Positions 1-6,548 of a stretch of DNA of 6,548 nucleotides are shown here, piece by piece (the first letter of the stretch is position 1; the number at the start of each line of letters is the position of its first letter). The notes below the pieces were generated by a model. The model was not told the DNA's origin and searched no databases. It saw only the letters and a program-made list of their open reading frames with translations. Source of the stretch: Candidatus Moraniibacteriota bacterium (GTDB taxonomy: Bacteria > Patescibacteriota > Minisyncoccia > Moranbacterales > DUUL01); contig JAGYNP010000029.1 of NCBI GenBank assembly GCA_018399935.1, positions 1 through 6,548 of the forward strand, given 5' to 3'. The position numbers were made by a program, and so were the translations under genes.

Positions 1-2
1 AC

Positions 3-41
3 TTAGAAAGAATGATAAAGCAAGTTCAGCAAATTTATTAA
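3..41 (+). CDS. possible C-terminal tail of a convergent gene (partial)
   Basis: Plus-strand frame 3 is open from the window edge and reads LERMIKQVQQIY before a TAA at 39-41. An amphipathic helix of this kind, ending in Q-x-Y, resembles the last helix of many GT-B glycosyltransferases, which would suit a surface-glycan locus, but twelve residues cannot identify a family. The TAA overlaps the minus-strand stop at 38-40, so the two genes would converge with interlocked stops and no spacer. The competing plus-strand frame, ending at 61, gives a less gene-like peptide. This is a hint only; the sequence to the left would settle it. Confidence 0.25.
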   Translation, partial: LERMIKQVQQIY

Positions 42-712
42 TATTCAATTTCGTTTTTTGACATAATTAAACTGACATTTTCGATTCCTTCAATTGAGCT
101 TAATTCTTCAGCTAATTTGCTAATTTTAGACTTAGGTAAAAATCGCACGCCAAAATTTAAATCTATAATTTTACCATTTTTGTGCGTATTAATATTCAAT
201 AGTTCGTACTTTTTTAAATATTGCATTAAAACTGATTCATAAATATCATCCGAAGTAATTTCTTTATTCAAAGAAAAAGAAAGCACATAATCATTTTTAC
301 GAGTCGAGCCAAAATTCATCCGATACAGAAGATAAGCGATAAAAATAATCATTATTGTAGAAATGATTGCAATAGTATAACCGCCTGTGCCCACTCCCAT
401 CCCAATAATTAAGACAAAAAGAATGAAAGAAATATCTTTAGGATCTTTAATAACTGTTCGAAAACGAATAATAGTAAAAGCACCAAGTAAGGCAACTGCT
501 CTGATTAAAACATTGCCAATAACCATCATAATTACTGAAGACAAAGTACAGAGTAAAATGAGGCTATTAACATAAGACTGCGAATAAGATAATCCACGGT
601 GCGTTTTTTGGTAAACCCAAGCAATCATTAAAGCCAAAACGAAAGATAAAGCAATATTTAATATTATTGTTTCTGCGCTGATATTTTGACTATTTGATAA
701 AAAATTAAACAT
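38..712 (-). CDS. DUF4956 family membrane protein
   Basis: A 224-residue protein of the DUF4956 family, whose biochemical function is not established. The N-terminal half is membrane-embedded: hydrophobic segments lie near residues 14-34, 47-70, 94-110 and 111-130. Between the second and third sits the family signature, a glycine-containing hydrophobic stretch followed by IIRFRTVIKDPKD (residues 81-93), whose charged residues are probably at a membrane face. The small-residue-rich 'GMGVGTGG' run (104-111) resembles MgtC-type membrane cores. Residues 140-220 form a soluble alpha/beta tail that looks ferredoxin- or ACT-like and is probably cytosolic. The ATG at 712 lies inside the end of the VTC gene (8-base overlap), and no good Shine-Dalgarno site is seen close to it; an AGAAGGA at about 732-738 is too far upstream. 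Expression is therefore probably coupled. The inferred role is a membrane partner or channel for the VTC enzyme. The family call is firm; the role is not. Confidence 0.9.
   Translation of the reverse strand: MFNFLSNSQNISAETIILNIALSFVLALMIAWVYQKTHRGLSYSQSYVNSLILLCTLSSVIMMVIGNVLIRAVALLGAFTIIRFRTVIKDPKDISFILFVLIIGMGVGTGGYTIAIISTIMIIFIAYLLYRMNFGSTRKNDYVLSFSLNKEITSDDIYESVLMQYLKKYELLNINTHKNGKIIDLNFGVRFLPKSKISKLAEELSSIEGIENVSLIMSKNEIEY
705..712 (-). promoter_or_regulatory. 8-base stop/start overlap, VTC to DUF4956
   Basis: The DUF4956 ATG (712-710) precedes the VTC stop TAA (707-705) in another frame, within ATGTTTAA. With no well-placed Shine-Dalgarno site, this suggests translational coupling and matched production of the two proteins. 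Confidence 0.5.
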
Positions 713-1457
713 ATTTATAGTTGCGATAACATCCTTCTAAAGACAAACAGTATTTAGAAAAAGGTTCTCTAATTAATTGATATTTTTTAATTAAATCATG
801 AAACCAGCCGGGGATATTGTTATTATATTTTAATTCCATGACTACTTGATCAGATAAAATATCCACGCCATTTTTTTTTAAATAAAAATGGTCAGCCGGA
901 TAAGCTTTGATATCACTATCAAAAGTTATTCTAAATCTTTTGTCCACATGGCTGACCAATGGTCTCCTTTTGTAAATTACCATAATTTTAGGCGTTAAGC
1001 AATTATATTTTTCTGTCCATAAAAATTCTTCAAGCACTTTTTTTTCCTCAGGAGATAAAGCACGATTCAGATAAACAGGAGAATTATTTTTAATAAAATT
1101 AAAATGATCTTGATAATCAATTATCAATCTATCTTTAACAATAGTCATATCTTCTTTTCTTTTTATTTCTAGAAAAAATTTATTTTCTGGATTTAAATCT
1201 TGCCCGTAAGAGCGCAAACGAAGCTTTTTGCGCTTTTTTACTCCGGCTATTTTTTCATGATAGCAGGATAAACCAGACGAATCAAAATAGAGGCTGTTAA
1301 CCTGATAAGAATGACCAGGCTTATCGACGACAAAAGAATCCCATTTCATATGATCCATTAAATCAGTAATAATGTTATTAACTAAATATAAGGGTAGGCG
1401 GTATTTAAATTCAAACCGGCGAAATTTAAATTCTAAATTCTTATTATTATTTAACAT
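705..1457 (-). CDS. VTC domain protein, polyphosphate polymerase-like
   Basis: A 250-residue soluble protein consisting of a single VTC domain, a member of the triphosphate tunnel metalloenzyme superfamily. Eukaryotic VTC4 uses this domain to polymerise the gamma-phosphate of ATP into polyphosphate. The basic and acidic tunnel residues are visible in order: E16/K18/R20 in RFEFKYR, the 'SLYFDS' strand (55-60), R80 and R82 in KLRLRSY, E97 and K99 in FFLEIKRK, R164 in YKRRP, R174/R176 in KRFRITFD, E208 and K210 in VMELKY, and S234-K235-Y236 near the end. No signal peptide, transmembrane helix or SPX domain is present, so it is probably cytosolic and would need a partner to reach the membrane. 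Its ATG overlaps the CotH-like gene's stop and its end overlaps the DUF4956 gene. Family assignment is strong; polyphosphate synthesis is inferred, and another triphosphate-using reaction is possible. Confidence 0.93.
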   Translation of the reverse strand: MLNNNKNLEFKFRRFEFKYRLPLYLVNNIITDLMDHMKWDSFVVDKPGHSYQVNSLYFDSSGLSCYHEKIAGVKKRKKLRLRSYGQDLNPENKFFLEIKRKEDMTIVKDRLIIDYQDHFNFIKNNSPVYLNRALSPEEKKVLEEFLWTEKYNCLTPKIMVIYKRRPLVSHVDKRFRITFDSDIKAYPADHFYLKKNGVDILSDQVVMELKYNNNIPGWFHDLIKKYQLIREPFSKYCLSLEGCYRNYKYV

Positions 1458-1459
1458 TA
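1455..1459 (-). promoter_or_regulatory. TAATG stop/start junction, CotH-like to VTC
   Basis: The stop TAA of the CotH-like gene (1459-1457) and the ATG of the VTC gene (1457-1455) share one base. The sequence just upstream is A/T-only with no purine-rich Shine-Dalgarno motif, so termination-reinitiation is the likely way the VTC gene is translated. Confidence 0.55.
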
Positions 1460-4312
1460 ATTTTTAATTAAGCCAATAGGCGCTTTATTAAACTTTTCTC
1501 CAGTAACTTCATTGACTATTTCAACATTGCCACCTTTTATTAAAGCGGAATTATCATCATTGTCAACTAGAAAATAGTTATTAGATCCAAAGGTAGGTAA
1601 TTGCTCTAAATTATTCTCTCCTTTATATCCTTTTTCAATATTGCTATAAGAAATAGCTATTTCTGACTTTTCGTCAATATTAATTGATTCATTATTTGAC
1701 CAAATAATAGTATTAAAAACACTTGGGAATGCTCCGCCAAAAACTGGCTTTTTTTCATAAACAGCTATTCCTATTTTGTTATTAACAATAACATTATTAA
1801 CAATCTGCACTTCAGAACTATCTTTGACTGCTATTCCCATTTGGCAGCCAGAAAAAAGATTATTAAAAATTATTGTGCTTTTATCGGTTTTCTCACCAAT
1901 ACTTAAACATTTGTCCGGAGATTTTTCAACTACATTATCAACAATAAGAAGGTCTTTTGTACCTGAGATATCTATACCGTCTCCATTTTGATCACTGTTC
2001 TGGCCATTATTAACAAAATAATTTTTCTCTAATACTCCGCTAGTCCAATCTAAATCTAAAGCATCATATTTATTCAAGCTAAAATAATTATTTCTAATTT
2101 CTATTTTTCCTTTTTTAACATTTAAGCCGTCGTCTCCTTGGGCTGAGAGAAAACGACAATTCTCGATTTCGACATCAGCATAATGAACAGCTAATTGGCC
2201 AGTAAAATATATACTATTGATATAAGCTTCTCCCCCATTTTCTACTATACAATTTTTAAAAATATTTTTTCCTTGAGTCGGCCCAACAACAGCAAAAACA
2301 CCCCAGTTGTTTTTGTTTTGACCGGATAATTTAATTGGTTGACTCGCTGTGCCTTCAGCTAAAACATTGCCATAAGAAACCAATGAAGTTTCCGGGGCAA
2401 AATAAAGATTAGCACCTGGGTAAATTTTCAAAGCTAAATTTTCCGGAATTATAACTGTTTCATTAATAAAATAATTCCCCTGTAATAAATTCATTTGATT
2501 CGGATTTATCTTATCTTGAACAAAATATGGATAAAGTCTTTGGAACTCTGAAATACCTTGATTAATTCTGTTAAAATAGGTAAAAGTTAGGTTATCAATA
2601 TAACGGATAATAGGCTTTACTTTTTTTCCATTGAAATAATTAATTAATCCAAATTTTACTTTATCAATAGAAACATTACCCAAAGAAGGTTTAACAAAAA
2701 AACGATAATGTTGATATTCTAAGTTAATAGGCAATTGATCATCTTGAACTTCCCTTTGAGCATGCATTGTTAAATTGAAAGAATCTGAAATATATTCTTT
2801 TTCATCCTTATCATAATTTATTTTACTAATCTTTTTGTCAGAAAAATCAAGAAGACCGTTTTTATTCTGGTCAAAATAAAGATCAAAGGAAAGATTTTCC
2901 ATCTTATTTTCAGTTTCTATTGTTAAATCATTAAAATTAATTGCGCCGAAATTAGCTGTCGCAAGATCCAATATTGCTGAACCGTTTTTGTCTAAATAAA
3001 TATAGGTGAAAATTTGAGCATCCTCAAATGCATTTTTGATATATCGATAATTTTCAATATATCTTTGTCTTCTATCTTTTACCTCTAAATCAAATTGAAG
3101 GTTACTTTTTACTTTTAAAGGATCTTTGTAATAGGCTATTTTGACATCTTCGTAAATTTTGTCATAAAAAGCTAAATCTTCTTCAAGGTTTTGGCCATCT
3201 TGAACATATTCCCAAAGAATTTTGTTTCTTTGATGAACAAATTCTGGATTTTTAAAAATACGTCCAATTAAAGGATTATAATTTTCATCAATGCACAAAG
3301 TTAAAAATTCTTGATTAACATCCCAAGGAATAAGTTCAAATTTACCGCTAGCATTATTAAAATAAAAACGTAAATCATGTACCATCTGATGTTTGCTATT
3401 AACTAAAAGCGAATGAATCTGCCAACGATAAAAATTATCCATATCTAGTATTGCTGGAATTTTTTCAAAAAATTCTTCATCTGAAGCATTATTAATTAAA
3501 TCAAGCAAAAGATTAAATTCAGCATAGTTGTCAATTTTTTCATTTTGATTCTCAATTTCTTTTAGCCAAAAGCCTAATTCTCCAAAACGGTCTACGATTC
3601 TATTAAACATCCATGTATTTTCAGCTAATTCATATAGATTTGTTTCATCAGGGGTATTTTCTTTAGAGACTAATTCCTTATCCCAGCCCTCTATCATGAA
3701 ATAAGTGCCATTATTTTTACCATTAACACGCAAAATAGAGAAACCACTTTCTGGTACCATTAAACCTAATTTTTGCGCACGGTAATTATTAAAATGCTCA
3801 ATTAAGTATCCCCGATCAAAAGGCAAAATCAGATGAATTTTTTTCATCCCCTTAAAAAGATTGTCTTTATCAAATTTAATTAACCAGGATTTTTTATCAG
3901 CGCTCCAATGAGCACTAGTATCTCCGCGGTAACGAACTTCCACTTTATATTCTTTGTCATCAAAGAAAAATTTAGCCGGGACATAATCCTTATATTCTTC
4001 TGTTAAATGTTCCTCGTCAGCATAAGCTTCTGGTAAATTCTCGTTAAGTTTTTTTAAATCATCAGGATCTATTTCTAAATAATAAACAGGTAAATCGCTA
4101 GAAAGAAGATAATATGGAAGATAGATTAAATTACTTAAACTGCGAATACTCCTTACTAGAGGAAAAGATTTAATCATTAAATCACGATTCTCCATGTCAC
4201 GCGTAGCTAATATTCCTAGAGAAAAGAAAAAAATTGCCAAAAAAATTAAACTAATTATTAAAAATAGTTTTGATTTAAGATTTTCACGAATTAAATAAAA
4301 TATTCTTTTCAT
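1457..4312 (-). CDS. membrane-anchored CotH-kinase-like / beta-helix fusion protein
   Basis: About 951 residues from the ATG at 4312 (numbering used here); a TTG at 4342 would add ten residues, and neither start has a well-placed Shine-Dalgarno site. A single N-terminal anchor (about 15-35) after a basic MKRIF start predicts an outward-facing protein. A CotH-like domain follows (about 78-430): Y-RGDTS (128-133), KKSWLIKF (140-147), the 'NGTYFMIEGWDKEL' segment (201-214) and IPWDVN (328-333). CotH proteins are atypical kinases; B. subtilis CotH phosphorylates spore-coat proteins. The usual Asp in the segment before PWD is not clearly present (NSKHQMVHD, 305-313), so activity is uncertain. A central beta-rich region has an EF-hand-like loop, DQNKNGLLDFSD (481-492). 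Residues 610-895 are a right-handed parallel beta-helix of PbH1/NosD type with recurring DGL-V, DALDLD, DGIDI and GIAV turns. The beta-helix may bind or cut a polysaccharide; substrate unknown. It is interlocked with the VTC gene downstream. Confidence 0.9.
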   Translation of the reverse strand: MKRIFYLIRENLKSKLFLIISLIFLAIFFFSLGILATRDMENRDLMIKSFPLVRSIRSLSNLIYLPYYLLSSDLPVYYLEIDPDDLKKLNENLPEAYADEEHLTEEYKDYVPAKFFFDDKEYKVEVRYRGDTSAHWSADKKSWLIKFDKDNLFKGMKKIHLILPFDRGYLIEHFNNYRAQKLGLMVPESGFSILRVNGKNNGTYFMIEGWDKELVSKENTPDETNLYELAENTWMFNRIVDRFGELGFWLKEIENQNEKIDNYAEFNLLLDLINNASDEEFFEKIPAILDMDNFYRWQIHSLLVNSKHQMVHDLRFYFNNASGKFELIPWDVNQEFLTLCIDENYNPLIGRIFKNPEFVHQRNKILWEYVQDGQNLEEDLAFYDKIYEDVKIAYYKDPLKVKSNLQFDLEVKDRRQRYIENYRYIKNAFEDAQIFTYIYLDKNGSAILDLATANFGAINFNDLTIETENKMENLSFDLYFDQNKNGLLDFSDKKISKINYDKDEKEYISDSFNLTMHAQREVQDDQLPINLEYQHYRFFVKPSLGNVSIDKVKFGLINYFNGKKVKPIIRYIDNLTFTYFNRINQGISEFQRLYPYFVQDKINPNQMNLLQGNYFINETVIIPENLALKIYPGANLYFAPETSLVSYGNVLAEGTASQPIKLSGQNKNNWGVFAVVGPTQGKNIFKNCIVENGGEAYINSIYFTGQLAVHYADVEIENCRFLSAQGDDGLNVKKGKIEIRNNYFSLNKYDALDLDWTSGVLEKNYFVNNGQNSDQNGDGIDISGTKDLLIVDNVVEKSPDKCLSIGEKTDKSTIIFNNLFSGCQMGIAVKDSSEVQIVNNVIVNNKIGIAVYEKKPVFGGAFPSVFNTIIWSNNESINIDEKSEIAISYSNIEKGYKGENNLEQLPTFGSNNYFLVDNDDNSALIKGGNVEIVNEVTGEKFNKAPIGLIKN

Positions 4313-4374
4313 AAAAATATTTTTGACTAAATTCCCTAACAAATTAGCAATTTGGCATTATTCTAAAAATAAGT

Positions 4375-4405
4375 AAAACAAAAAGCCGAAGGGCAATTCA
4401 GTTTT
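4375..4405 (-). terminator. weak terminator-like hairpin between ligase and CotH-like genes
   Basis: On the minus strand GCC (4394-4392) and GGC (4387-4385) close a CTTC loop and are followed by TTTTTGTTTT. Outer AAAAC (4405-4401) can pair with GTTTT (4379-4375), with a loose internal loop between. The core stem is only three base pairs, so termination would be inefficient and read-through likely. It lies in the only real intergenic gap of the window (about 4313-4434), after the ligase stop, which is where a boundary or attenuator would be expected. No other element was seen in that gap; a TAGAAT at 4365-4360 lacks a matching -35. Confidence 0.3.
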
Positions 4406-4434
4406 GAGGATATAAAAAATTAACACGATATAAA

Positions 4435-6548
4435 TTATTTTCTGTAGATACCATTCCTAACTCCTTCTATAAATTTTTCCGCTTGTTCTTTAAAACTACT
4501 ATCTATTTTAACTAATTCTAATGCGCTTTCAATAGCTTTTTGATTATTCCCAAGATGAGCGTAAGCTAATGCTAATTGAATTCTATATTGAGAATTTTCC
4601 GGATCTATTTCAATTAATTTTTCAGCTATAATTTTAATTATTTCATAATTTTCCGCCTTAACTCCGCTATTAATAATTTGTGTAAAAAAATTTATTTTAT
4701 CGTATCGAATATTTTTTTTGTCTAAAAGATTTAAAACTTCAATTATCCGCTCGTTTTTTTCGGCAAAAATTAAAGAATTGATTAATTGACGAGAAGATTC
4801 AAAATTAGCATCATTTAATTTAAATGCATACTCAAATAATTCTACTGATTTTTCTTGATATTTTATTGCTTTGTCTGTTGTGTCTTCTGACTTTAAATAA
4901 TTTCCTAAATAGAGATAAGAATAGCCAGCCTCAAAATAAACTTGTTGGCGAGAAGGAGAAAGTTTTTGTGCTTTTTCAAAAAGTTCAAAATTTCTTTCTA
5001 GCCTGTCTAATGAATTACTCATATTGAAAACTAAATTGTTAAAACGCATTTTAACTAAGTAATAAGAAACTTTATACGGATTATCTTCAATTTGTTGACT
5101 TAATTCTCTATCTAAAATTTGCATGAATCTGTTTAAAACTTGCTCATCTTGATAATTACTTTCTGTCAATTTCTCAAAATACTCAAATAACTGTCTCCTG
5201 CATTCTTGAACTCCTGGAGTGTTCGTTGCAAAAATTTCTTCGAACATGTTTAAACGTTGTTCAACAGTCAAATTTTCATCATTAATAGCAATAGTTAAAT
5301 TTAAATTTGCTTGAATTGGCTTAATGTGTAAAGGATAAAGAGTAAGCAAAAAGAATAAAAAGGCAAAGGTAAATAAAATACCTCTAATTTTTCTTTTTTC
5401 TAATAATTGCCAATTAATTTTAAAAGGAGAATATTTTCCAACAAATCCCAGGACTAAAATTAAAGGTACATAAATAACAATTGCATCAAAAATAAACAGA
5501 TTTTGTATGAAGTAAGCAATTATTATTAAGGTAAAAACAACTGGTATAAAATAATGATTATTTGTTTTTTTAGAAAGATAAAATTTATTTTTATTTTTTC
5601 CTTTTTTCTTATAAAAATATTTCCATAAATAATAAATTGGCATTAATAATAAACTTAAATACAGGAACAAACCAATTAAACCTCCAGTAATCAATCTATC
5701 AAAAATAATATTATGAGCTCTATCAAACCAAATTATTGATCCAGTATCTTCATAAATTTTAGGATTAAAATATTTATCAAAAACTTGATAAAAATTTTCA
5801 TATCCCCAGCCAAACAAAGGACGATTTAAGAAACCCTGATAGGCACTTTGCCAAGTCATTAGTCTAGTTTGCGCAGTTTTGGTTTCTAAAGAAATACTAG
5901 AAATTCTATTTAAGATAGAATTATTTTGGACTATTGAACTATCTTTGTATGAAAAAAGAAGAATCGGAACTAAGATTGCCAAAATAATAAATAAAATGCC
6001 TATTGTTTTAAAATATTTTTTTCGATAATAAAAAAACAAAAGATAAAGAATAAATAAAAAGATAGTAAAAGCAAAAGCCAAAATGCCTCCTCTAGTTAGG
6101 GTTTGTAAAACTATAAAAATTTCTAAAGCAATAAAAATAAGATAGTAAATTTTCAGATAAATATTTTTTCTGCTGAATAGTAAAAATATACCCAAAAAGA
6201 TCCCAAATATTAGGAATCCTGCTAAATAACCAGCATTCCCAATAGTGCTAGCTAATCTTGCTCCACCACTAGATTCAAATATTCGTTCTACTCCAAAATA
6301 TTGCAATAAAGCTATAACGCTTACTGAGATAGTAGAAAAAAATAAAATTTCAAAAGCATAAAGCCATTTTTTAAAAGATTTTAAAAATCCAATAAGAACA
6401 ATCAGAAATAAGAATAAATGAATCAAAAGAAATATTCCTTCACTTCTTTCATTATTACTCCAAAAACTATGATAGAAATTATCTCCCATAATAGAAGAAA
6501 CAAATATAAATAATATATATAATCCAAATAAAACGGTTATTATATTTA
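4435..6548 (-). CDS. O-antigen ligase (Wzy_C) family membrane protein with C-terminal TPRs, 5' end missing
   Basis: The first ATG in the window is at 6489, but the frame stays open to 6546 and encodes a hydrophobic run (TVLFGLYILFIFVSSI) directly before it, so the true start lies outside the window. Residues are numbered from that ATG. The early 'SFWSNNERSEG' (8-18) is typical of O-antigen ligase-like proteins of CPR bacteria. About ten transmembrane segments follow up to residue 388. The Wzy_C core shows QTLTRGG (129-135, R133), a large extracytoplasmic loop (about 181-262) with 'TRLMTWQSAYQGF' (208-220), P-FGWG-ENF and DRAHN (H259), then hydrophobic helices. Arg and His in these places are the functional residues of WaaL-type ligases, which transfer lipid-linked glycan to an acceptor. 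Residues 395-680 are helical TPR-like repeats, clearest at 514-563 and 633-666, probably outside the membrane and used for protein binding. It could be a polymerase, a lipid-glycan ligase or a protein O-glycosyltransferase; sequence alone does not decide. Confidence 0.9.
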   Translation of the reverse strand, partial: NIITVLFGLYILFIFVSSIMGDNFYHSFWSNNERSEGIFLLIHLFLFLIVLIGFLKSFKKWLYAFEILFFSTISVSVIALLQYFGVERIFESSGGARLASTIGNAGYLAGFLIFGIFLGIFLLFSRKNIYLKIYYLIFIALEIFIVLQTLTRGGILAFAFTIFLFILYLLFFYYRKKYFKTIGILFIILAILVPILLFSYKDSSIVQNNSILNRISSISLETKTAQTRLMTWQSAYQGFLNRPLFGWGYENFYQVFDKYFNPKIYEDTGSIIWFDRAHNIIFDRLITGGLIGLFLYLSLLLMPIYYLWKYFYKKKGKNKNKFYLSKKTNNHYFIPVVFTLIIIAYFIQNLFIFDAIVIYVPLILVLGFVGKYSPFKINWQLLEKRKIRGILFTFAFLFFLLTLYPLHIKPIQANLNLTIAINDENLTVEQRLNMFEEIFATNTPGVQECRRQLFEYFEKLTESNYQDEQVLNRFMQILDRELSQQIEDNPYKVSYYLVKMRFNNLVFNMSNSLDRLERNFELFEKAQKLSPSRQQVYFEAGYSYLYLGNYLKSEDTTDKAIKYQEKSVELFEYAFKLNDANFESSRQLINSLIFAEKNERIIEVLNLLDKKNIRYDKINFFTQIINSGVKAENYEIIKIIAEKLIEIDPENSQYRIQLALAYAHLGNNQKAIESALELVKIDSSFKEQAEKFIEGVRNGIYRK

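Noticed and set aside
387..575. Plus-strand open frame of 62 codons inside the DUF4956 gene
   Set aside because: It is antisense to a conserved membrane protein, has biased low-complexity content (Ile/Lys/Thr) and no recognisable family.
1776..1991. Plus-strand open frame of 71 codons antisense to the beta-helix region
   Set aside because: It mirrors the periodic beta-helix coding sequence, has no start signal and resembles no protein; a shadow frame.
1628..2485. Glycoside hydrolase family 28 (polygalacturonase) identity for the beta-helix
   Set aside because: The spacing of DGIDI and DKCLSIG recalls the NTD and DDC motifs, but the second Asp of DD is Lys and the GHG and RIK motifs are absent, so the likeness is probably general beta-helix geometry.
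4360..4388. Sigma-70-like promoter for the CotH-like gene (TAGAAT at 4365-4360)
   Set aside because: At 17-base spacing the -35 position reads CGGCTT, a poor match, and such -10-like hexamers are expected by chance in this AT-rich sequence.
4824..5027. Plus-strand open frame of 67 codons antisense to the TPR region
   Set aside because: Leu-rich hydrophobic composition follows from antisense Lys/Glu codons of the TPR helices; no independent support.
38..6548. Alternative genetic code with TGA as Gly, as in some CPR lineages
   Set aside because: All four genes read through without in-frame TGA and end in TAA, with Gly from normal GGN codons; nothing calls for recoding.
1..6548. CRISPR array, tRNA/rRNA gene, insertion sequence or long direct repeats
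   Set aside because: No repeat-spacer pattern, cloverleaf, transposase or terminal inverted repeats were seen; nearly all bases are coding.

Overview
The window is AT-rich (roughly 30% G+C by eye) and almost fully coding. Four large genes lie head to tail on the minus strand, so transcription runs from high to low coordinates. All four end in TAA and need only the standard code. The AT-rich composition, tight gene overlaps, lack of clear Shine-Dalgarno sites and a ligase with an 'SFW-N-ER' N-terminal signature fused to TPRs all fit a low-GC Patescibacteria/CPR-type bacterium. This is an inference from style; an AT-rich Firmicute or other bacterium is not excluded.

Layout in transcription order. 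(1) 6548-4435: a polytopic membrane protein of the O-antigen ligase/Wzy_C family with a long C-terminal TPR region. Its 5' end lies outside the window, because the frame stays open and hydrophobic to the last base upstream of the first internal ATG. (2) A gap of about 120 bases holds a weak terminator-like hairpin. (3) 4312-1457: a membrane-anchored, surface-facing protein with a CotH-kinase-like domain, a central beta-rich region with an EF-hand-like loop, and a C-terminal right-handed beta-helix. (4) 1457-705: a stand-alone VTC (polyphosphate polymerase-like) domain whose start codon shares a base with the preceding stop. (5) 712-38: a DUF4956 membrane protein overlapping the VTC gene by 8 bases. 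At the extreme left edge, a plus-strand frame ending at 41 may be the last residues of a convergent gene.

CotH, VTC and DUF4956 genes are recalled as frequent neighbours in many bacteria, and here the three are translationally interlocked, so they very probably act as one system. A reasonable but unproven model is that the cytosolic VTC enzyme makes polyphosphate or a related phosphate polymer, DUF4956 is its membrane partner, and the CotH/beta-helix protein works outside the membrane on surface protein or glycan. The upstream ligase fits a cell-surface glycan locus. The most interesting points are the CotH/beta-helix fusion with a ladder of aspartates, an apparently altered catalytic segment in the kinase-like domain, and the possible link between polyphosphate synthesis and surface modification.
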